Position numbers and translations under genes: made by a program. A stretch of 64,000 nucleotides of DNA, taken from positions 1 through 64,000 of the forward strand of contig NZ_JQJH01000005.1 in the NCBI RefSeq assembly GCF_000745425.1, in the 5' to 3' direction. Below are positions 56,328 through 64,000 of the stretch, in pieces (within the stretch, counting starts at the first letter, position 1; every line of letters begins with the position of its first letter). The notes under the pieces were generated by a model, which saw nothing but the letters and a program-made list of their open reading frames with translations, had not been told where the DNA came from and made no database searches. Origin of the DNA: Beijerinckia mobilis (GTDB lineage: Bacteria; Pseudomonadota; Alphaproteobacteria; Rhizobiales; Beijerinckiaceae).

Positions 56328-57659
56328 TCATCCCGCGGGAAATTCGGCCGCATTGGCTTGGTTGGGGACATCGGGAGCGCGGGACTGCTGCAGGGCGGCT
56401 CGGCGTTCTTCGATTCCCGCCCTCGCGTGGAACATGGCGATGGCGTAAGTGTTGATGTCGTCTGAATCGATTGCTCCTTGCGCGCGCGCCTCGATAATGA
56501 ACAGCACGATCGAATCGAGTTCGGCCTCGAGCTTTTCGAGACCCGCCTCGTCAGCCTGGCGGACGCTTTTCAGAAAAGCCGTCAATCGGCTTCCCACCAG
56601 ATCTTCCGTGGTCTGTTTCTTCCCGAATTGGCTGAAGAGCCAGGTGGCGGCGGAGCCGAGAACACCCAAAAGGGCGGAGCCAATCCAGAACAGGCTCTCG
56701 AATCGGTCAAAAAATGTCGGCGCATCGCCGTCGAAATAGGACTTCGCTCCGGGATGGACGGCAAAGCGCCGGTCATCCGTATCCGGCGCCTCAATGCCGG
56801 TGACGCTTGGTTCGCTCGTTACCAGGCGTGCCTTGGCCTCGAAAAGCTTGTTCGCCAGTTCACTGGCCAAATAAGAAGGCATGCGGCTCTTCGCCATGAG
56901 CCGCAAGGTGACCGCGAGTGTCGTCGTATCCTCTTCCGGCTGTGCCTTGGCGCCGCCGAACGAGCCGGCATCGATATCGGCTTTTTCAAGAGCTCCGAAA
57001 TGTTTCGTCACCGCTTCGGCGTCATCGACGCCAAGGACGACGGGTGTGCCTTTGGAGGCCTTGACGGCTGCGGCGAAAGCCTCGCTCGAGGCACCGGCAC
57101 CCGGAACGCCGACGATATAGATGGCGGCGATCTTTTTCTGCCCGAGCGCCACGCCGGCTTCTGCTGGCGTATAGCGGATACGGGTGACGGATATCGGAGG
57201 AATATTATTATAGGTAAGGATTTTATCGAGCAGGGCGTCATCCTGCGGTGGCCCCGGTAGGATCCCTATCGTCTTGTTGCGGAGATCGCTGAAGCCTTCG
57301 ATCGGTGAATGTGGCGCGACAATCAGAAACACACGCAGCGTGCGTAAAATGGCGATGGTTTGCGCATCATTCGGTAAGCCTGCATCGGTCCGTAAAATGG
57401 CAAGATTCACATCGCCGTCCAGCAGGGCTTTGGCCGCCGCCTCGTAACTCGGCACAGCCACGCGATTGAGCGTGACCCAATGGGAGGTCTGGCGGACTTC
57501 CCGGCCGACCGCCTGCAGCATGCGGCTGGTTGTATCGCTCAGGGGCGGGACCGCGATGGAAATGGGAAAAGTCAGCGAGCGGATGATGACGACGCCGCCA
57601 GCGGCTAGTCCGCCGACAAGGAGAAAGATGATGACCCTCTTCATACCGAGATGCGGCAT
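56328..57659 (-). CDS. TAXI-family TRAP-type solute-binding protein with membrane tail
   Basis: A 443-residue protein. An N-terminal membrane segment or signal anchor (about 6-27) precedes the TAXI domain (SIAVPPLSDTTSRMLQA to about residue 300; GDVNLAILRTDAGLP; NKTIGILPGPPQDDALL). Unlike usual TAXI proteins of about 320 residues, it has a second membrane helix (about 340-365, FWIGSALLGVLGSAATWLF) and a 75-residue helical tail. No TRAP permease gene is adjacent, so it may be a sensor-like or adaptor form. GGAGGAAGAG precedes the ATG. Confidence 0.85.
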   Translation of the reverse strand: MPHLGMKRVIIFLLVGGLAAGGVVIIRSLTFPISIAVPPLSDTTSRMLQAVGREVRQTSHWVTLNRVAVPSYEAAAKALLDGDVNLAILRTDAGLPNDAQTIAILRTLRVFLIVAPHSPIEGFSDLRNKTIGILPGPPQDDALLDKILTYNNIPPISVTRIRYTPAEAGVALGQKKIAAIYIVGVPGAGASSEAFAAAVKASKGTPVVLGVDDAEAVTKHFGALEKADIDAGSFGGAKAQPEEDTTTLAVTLRLMAKSRMPSYLASELANKLFEAKARLVTSEPSVTGIEAPDTDDRRFAVHPGAKSYFDGDAPTFFDRFESLFWIGSALLGVLGSAATWLFSQFGKKQTTEDLVGSRLTAFLKSVRQADEAGLEKLEAELDSIVLFIIEARAQGAIDSDDINTYAIAMFHARAGIEERRAALQQSRAPDVPNQANAAEFPAG

Positions 57660-57734
57660 TGCTCTTCCTCCAACGAGCCGGGCCTTTCAATCGAAGTGAC
57701 GGTTTTTTGGTTTCTCCGGCCTGCGCAAGCCCCT

Positions 57735-57839
57735 TGGAGCATTTTCCGATAATGTTGAATCGCTACGCGATTCCATCATCTTGAAAATACTCTAAGTTTC
57801 TTTCGTGAAGCGTTTCCGGATAGATCCGAAACGTTCTAG
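57735..57839 (+). repeat. dispersed intergenic repeat, family A, copy 4
   Basis: Begins TGGAGCATTTTCCGATAATG and GTTGAATCGCTACGCGATTC, and ends with TTTCCGGATAGATCCGAAA and CGTTCTA. It is the most regular copy and the best reference for the family. Confidence 0.75.
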
Positions 57840-57930
57840 CCTCTTTCCGATGGCAAGGGGAAAGATCGCCTGTGCATGATGGGGATGGCATCATGCACAG
57901 GAAGCGGGGAAAATGCCGCGCCGCAACGGG

Positions 57931-57961
57931 GACTCTCGATGAATTCCCTCCATCGAGAGTC
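57931..57961 (-). terminator. rpoD terminator hairpin
   Basis: GACTCTCGATG and CATCGAGAGTC form an 11-bp perfect stem with a nine-base loop, five bases after the rpoD stop. A second hairpin at 57870-57900 follows downstream. No long T tract. Confidence 0.65.
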
Positions 57962-57965
57962 TTGA

Positions 57966-60074
<2,109 letters not shown>

Positions 60075-60077
60075 CAA

Positions 60078-61338
60078 GGCCTCCGAAGATGAATGACCAT
60101 CGTCATACCAGACCCAAACAAACGCTCCTTCTCAACGCGGAACCACGTTGAGAAGGAGCGCTACGAAAGTTCTCGCGGCGGATGAGCCGGGACGCTCATC
60201 CGAAAGAGAGTGCGAAAGGGTTTGAAGGAATGTCTTCATTCGCCCCCAGAATTTCGCCACTGGAACAGTTCGCGGTGCGGAACTGCCCGATTTCGTCAGC
60301 CTGTCCGGAAATCTCCGAACCGCCGACCTCAAAAACTGGCGCATTTCCATTTGGAATGCGGTCGATCCGGTACGGATCGACAATGCGCCAAGTGGACCAC
60401 CTCAGCTCTGTTTCTTCTCGCAAAGTCCCGGCAGCATGAATCTGCTCTGGAAAAGCAAAATCAAACGTGGCTTTGGCCACACAAAAGCAATAGAGCGGAG
60501 CCACAATTGTTCCGTCCACAATCGTAAAACCGCAAACCGTTTGGAACGGGTGACCGCCACCTGTTCTCAATCTTTGCCTCAGTCTTTGGCCTTCGATTCT
60601 TCCATGCCGTCCTTGCTCATAGACCTATGGAACTCATGGACCTATGGAAATTGGACGCATGGAAATTCGCAGACCCCGAAAAGATCATAATAAGTTCAAG
60701 ATAAGTTTAACGATTGGTCCGGCAAACCGGGAATGGACAGACGACGCTTGCCGCAAGGCGAGAGGGCATCCTTTGATCTTTCTCATGCTTATTTAAGGCG
60801 GCCGACGAGCAGGATCAAATTAGGCTCCGAAAGTCTCGATAATGGCTTCACTTCGTTCCATTGTCGGTGGGGAGAACTGGCCGGGCGTGCCGGATTTCAT
60901 CAGAAGATGAAATTCTATAGGACGAATGCGGAATCCCGCTCCGTCGGTATCGGGCGCCGTACCAAGCGAAACTTCCATCCATGCTGTCTATTTGGCAGGT
61001 TTGGTAATGAAAACCAAGGGGGAAAAGCCAAAAGAACCGTCCTGTGCAAGCATATCCGGCTGCGGAGAATGATTTCTGCGGCTGCCATGCTCCCGAGTTC
61101 TGTGGAATCCTAGAAAAAACGCGGCCATTTCTTGACAGTGCATTTCAAACTTTCGATTCGAAGGTTGTCGGGAAACGGACAGGAAAGTGGATGCATAGAC
61201 GACGAAACATTCTATATGCGTATTGAAACATAAGGAAACAATAGGCCGGCCCTCTCGATGGCAGTTTCCGTTTCTCAAAGGGAGTGATGCGTCGTTATTG
61301 CCACTGCAATAAGCACGGGTCGTGCCGGGAAGGGTCCT
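60078..61338. other. 1.26-kb region between dnaG and rpoD
   Basis: Open frames up to about 126 residues occur on both strands but none looks like a protein. It contains the strong hairpin at 60123-60160 and, near 60610-60665, three copies of CCTATGGAA-like sequence. It should include at least one rpoD promoter. Confidence 0.45.
60123..60160 (-). terminator. hairpin in the rpoD leader (terminator or attenuator)
   Basis: CGCTCCTTCTCAACG and CGTTGAGAAGGAGCG form a 15-bp perfect stem. On the minus strand it is followed by TTTGTTTGGG. It lies 49 bp before the rpoD start, so a transcript from dnaG would meet it just before rpoD. Confidence 0.6.
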
Positions 61339-63366
61339 TTATAAGGTCCCGGCGGTATGGCCGGATGCCGTTCCAAAGCCGTCGATTACTGCTTCCGTTC
61401 CGTCAATCGTTTGAAGATCCGACTGAATTTCCGCAAGGCGATTGAAATTGACGTCGCTCGGATCGGCCGCTACGGCGGCCTCCGCGGCGCGCAATTCGTG
61501 ACGCAGCGCGCCGGCGCGCTGGTGCAGCGTGATGGTCTGGCGCAACAGCGCTTCGGCATCACTATCGGCGGCTCCCGGTTTCAAATACCAATGGCTGGCG
61601 GCGGGTGTCGCCTTTTCAAGGCGCGTGAGCAAGGCAGCATGGCCCTGAGCGACGAGCCTTTGCTGCAAGAGATCTGATGACGGCGGCGAATTGACTTCCG
61701 TGCCAGCTTCGGCCTGGCTCCAGATCGATTCGATCAAAACGGACCGCAAGCTGGCAGCTTCGCTATTGATGAAATCGAGGGCCGCCAATTCTTCGAGATG
61801 ACGGTCGATCAGAATGGGATGGCGTAAAAGCAGAAGCAGGATCTGCGCTTCGCGCGGGGGCAGGGCTTTTTCGCGCGGCTGAAACAGGGCGGAGCGGGAA
61901 AGGCTCTCGCTGATTCGCAGTGGGGCCCGGTAATCCATGACCGCCGGGCCGCGCCCCGCGCGGCGGCTGCCATTGCCGCTCCTTGGGCCGCCCCTTGGAC
62001 TGTCGGGATTGAGGCCGGGCGCGAAATCGCGCCTCTGCCGGCTTGCGCCATGTCTCGCGTCGCCGCTCATGCCCTGGCCGAAATCAGGCGCTGTAAAGGC
62101 GCCAAAACGATTTGCGAGACGTGTGACGAATTCGCCGCGATAATAGCGCTGCAGCGTCTGATCAGGGATTTGCCGGGCGAGCGCATCGAGCCGATTTTCA
62201 AGCGCCGCGCGCCGTTCCGGCGTCGTGAAACTTTCACCCTCGGTCTCGCGCTGCCACAAGAGATCGACGAGTGGCAGTGCGGCCTCCAGCACCGCGCGGA
62301 TCGCCGGAGCGCCGCCGGACCTCGCAAGGTCATCGGGATCCTGGCCTTCCGGCAGCAGCGCGAAACGCAGGCTGTGACCATTGCCCAGCAGAGGCAAGGC
62401 GACATCGGCCGCGCGATAGGCTGCTTTGCGGCCCGCCCTGTCGCCGTCGAAACAAAGGATTGGCTCCTCCGCCATCCGCCACAACAGGGCGCATTGCTCT
62501 TGCGTCAGTGCGGTGCCAAGCGGCGCAACGGTTTGTGGAAAGCCTGTCGCATGCATGGCGATTACATCGACATAGCCTTCGACGGCGATGATTGTGCCGG
62601 AATCATGCGCCGCCTTGCGGGCGCGGTGCAGATTGTAGAGACCGGAGCCTTTGTGGAACAAGGGAGTTTCCGGTGAATTGAGGTATTTCGCCGGAACATC
62701 GGATGAAAGCGCCCGGCCGCCGAAGGCGATCACCCGGCCGGACCGGTCGGCGATGGGGAAGATCACGCGATCGCGAAACCGGTCATAGGGGACGGCGATA
62801 TCCTCGCCATGCACCAGAAGGCCCGCATCGATCATTGCCTCGCGCGTTGCACCCTTGGCTGCGAGATGATCGCGCAGCGCAAATTTGTCGGACGTCGCAT
62901 AGCCGATCCGGAAAGTGGCGATGAGATCGGCGCTAAGCCCGCGCCTCGCGAGATAATCGCGTGCCCCGGCTCCCTCCTGCGATTGAAGCCTATGTTCGAA
63001 ATAGGCCGTGGCCCATTCGAGAATTTCATGCAGCGAGGCGCGCTTGCGCTCCTGCTCTTCGGTTTCGGCGGAGACGCGCGGCAGGGCGAGGCCCGCGTCA
63101 GTGGCGAGACGTTCGACGGCTTCGGGGAAGGAGAGGCCTTCGGTCAGCATCAGAAAATCGAAAATATTGCCGTGCTGGCCGGAAGAGAAGCAATGAAAGA
63201 ACCCCTTCTGGTCGTTGACCGTGAAAGAGGGCGTGCGCTCCTGATTGAAGGGGGAAAGCCCCTTCCATTCGCGCCCGGCCTTTTGCAGCTTGACGCGCCG
63301 CCGCACCACTTCCGAGATCGGTAGCCGGTGTTTGATCTCTTCGAGAAAGGCAGGGGGAAAGCGCAT
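61339..63366 (-). CDS. dnaG: DNA primase DnaG
   Basis: A 675-residue primase. The N-terminal zinc-binding domain lacks the usual CHC2 ligands: GLSPFNQERTPSFTV has Ser and Asn where Cys and His are normal, and FFHCFSSGQHGNIFDF keeps one cysteine. The TOPRIM domain has TIIAVEGYVDVIAMHATGF (catalytic Glu) and ILCFDGDRAGRKAAYRA (DxD). The C-terminal helicase-interacting part starts after the Arg/Gly-rich linker (about 440-480). It makes primers for replication. It precedes rpoD on the same strand. Confidence 0.97.
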   Translation of the reverse strand: MRFPPAFLEEIKHRLPISEVVRRRVKLQKAGREWKGLSPFNQERTPSFTVNDQKGFFHCFSSGQHGNIFDFLMLTEGLSFPEAVERLATDAGLALPRVSAETEEQERKRASLHEILEWATAYFEHRLQSQEGAGARDYLARRGLSADLIATFRIGYATSDKFALRDHLAAKGATREAMIDAGLLVHGEDIAVPYDRFRDRVIFPIADRSGRVIAFGGRALSSDVPAKYLNSPETPLFHKGSGLYNLHRARKAAHDSGTIIAVEGYVDVIAMHATGFPQTVAPLGTALTQEQCALLWRMAEEPILCFDGDRAGRKAAYRAADVALPLLGNGHSLRFALLPEGQDPDDLARSGGAPAIRAVLEAALPLVDLLWQRETEGESFTTPERRAALENRLDALARQIPDQTLQRYYRGEFVTRLANRFGAFTAPDFGQGMSGDARHGASRQRRDFAPGLNPDSPRGGPRSGNGSRRAGRGPAVMDYRAPLRISESLSRSALFQPREKALPPREAQILLLLLRHPILIDRHLEELAALDFINSEAASLRSVLIESIWSQAEAGTEVNSPPSSDLLQQRLVAQGHAALLTRLEKATPAASHWYLKPGAADSDAEALLRQTITLHQRAGALRHELRAAEAAVAADPSDVNFNRLAEIQSDLQTIDGTEAVIDGFGTASGHTAGTL

Positions 63367-63527
63367 GACTTTCTATCGAGATTCCGGTAGCGACGGTAAA
63401 GAGTGAAAGAATGATTTAGGGCTTCACCCCCGAGATTCACAGGCTTTATGCCGGTTGAGGCTTCGCTCTTCTCTTTCGTCGAAACGTCCGTGATCTTCCG
63501 TTTGATCCGGCTTTGCCCTGGCTCCGG

Positions 63528-63998
63528 TCAGATCTTGACGGGTACTGCGTCGCGCTGCTTGCCGCCGATGGCGCCGGCGACGCAGGCGATGAAGGCGCCG
63601 ATGGCCATCGAAAAGAATGTGTAGAGAAGGAAGCCCGATGTGGCCTTGCGGGCCGCTTCCGCTGTTTCCTTGACCTTTTCCCTGGCGTCATTCAAGCGCG
63701 CGAGGACATCGTCGACACGGCGTTCCGCCTCGGCCCGTCCAAGACCCGTATTCGCGGTCACGATTTCGACCAGATAGGAGCGATCGTCGTGGCTGATAGC
63801 GCCGAAGGCGCTCATGGCGAGAATACGCCCGGCTTCGACCTTTGCCGTGCCGTCATGCGTTTGCATCGATGGTTGTGCCGGGCGCATCAAAACATCGGAA
63901 AAATAGGTGATGGCCTGTGAAGGGTCGAATTCTTGTGCCACAGGTTGCAGGACACCTTGTGCTGCCGAGCTCGTAAGTTCGGTGGCTGCCCGGCTCAC
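63528..63998 (-). CDS. membrane protein, probably cut by the window edge (PhnA-like type)
   Basis: At least 156 residues are visible; the frame runs to the end of the window and the true start may lie beyond it. A charged helical stretch (AEAERRVDDVLARLNDAREKV) leads to a membrane helix (SGFLLYTFFSMAIGAFIACVAGAIGG) and a short basic end, KQRDAVPVKI. This resembles the C-terminus of small Rhizobiales membrane proteins labelled PhnA-like, whose function is not known. Confidence in the family is modest. Confidence 0.6.
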   Translation of the reverse strand: MSRAATELTSSAAQGVLQPVAQEFDPSQAITYFSDVLMRPAQPSMQTHDGTAKVEAGRILAMSAFGAISHDDRSYLVEIVTANTGLGRAEAERRVDDVLARLNDAREKVKETAEAARKATSGFLLYTFFSMAIGAFIACVAGAIGGKQRDAVPVKI

Positions 63999-64000
63999 AT

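Larger units (their letters stand above)
57660..57965. other. rpoD downstream region
   Basis: Contains repeat family A copy 4 and two hairpins: CTGTGCATGAT / ATCATGCACAG at 57870-57900 and the stronger one at 57931-57961. No gene seen. Confidence 0.5.

Noticed and set aside
60605-60670. Short CCTATGGAA-like tandem repeats
   Set aside because: Three loosely spaced copies without regular spacing; no sign of a CRISPR array or iteron set.
60733-61113. A 126-residue plus-strand frame between dnaG and rpoD
   Set aside because: No ribosome binding site, no motif, and high Arg/Ser content typical of chance frames.

Overview
The window looks like chromosomal DNA of an alphaproteobacterium of the order Hyphomicrobiales (Rhizobiales), most likely Beijerinckiaceae or a close relative. 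This is inferred from gene content and gene order; no database search was possible. The clues are an rrn operon ending in 5S-tRNA(fMet), paired Fur and Irr regulators, the Rhizobiales flagellar order flgB-flgC-fliE-flgG-flgA-flgI-motE-flgH-fliL-fliP, a DnaG with a degenerate zinc finger, a fused urease gamma/beta subunit, a PQQ alcohol dehydrogenase with a triheme cytochrome partner, and a TAXI-type binding protein.

Layout. 1-430: end of an rRNA operon (5S, initiator tRNA, terminator). 760-2467: the iron regulators Fur and Irr. 2795-8464: a seven-gene Mrp/Mbh-type cation/proton antiporter operon with an unusual subunit architecture. 8762-11789: a porin and a PHB-depolymerase-type esterase, both on the minus strand. 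12706-14354: argJ-mutT. 15162-22744: first flagellar block (rod, P and L rings, MotE, FliL, FliP). 22818-24254: an AtoE-type fatty acid permease. 24475-28534: a copper-handling operon (CopL-like protein, small secreted protein, TolC-type lipoprotein, multicopper oxidase, CusF-like protein). 29125-31380: a Kir-type potassium channel and a phosphodiester glycosidase-family protein. 32095-35171: an aromatic amino acid operon (chorismate mutase, HisC-type aminotransferase, TyrC). 35636-37487: rplY-pth. 38154-44050: second flagellar block (FliL-like and FlgN-like proteins and a rod-binding FlgJ/CheL on minus; flhA-fliR-fliJ on plus). 44732-48535: PQQ alcohol dehydrogenase and its cytochrome c. 49475-53963: grxC, a DUF1178 gene, ureD, a GDPD gene and fused ureAB. 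54159-57659: a TonB-dependent receptor and a TAXI protein. 57966-63366: rpoD and dnaG. The last gene is cut by the window edge.

The genome is loosely packed: more than twenty gaps of about 300 to 1260 bp have no convincing gene. Several contain members of two dispersed, palindrome-rich repeat families that no gene explains. Family A is about 105 bp with four copies. Family B is about 95-105 bp, built of two palindromes around a GC-rich spacer, with three fairly complete copies and partial ones. Some copies abut stop codons. With the antiporter architecture, the copper operon that lacks a pump, and the broken-up urease and flagellar loci, these are the most interesting signals here. No CRISPR array, prophage, transposase or integrase was seen.
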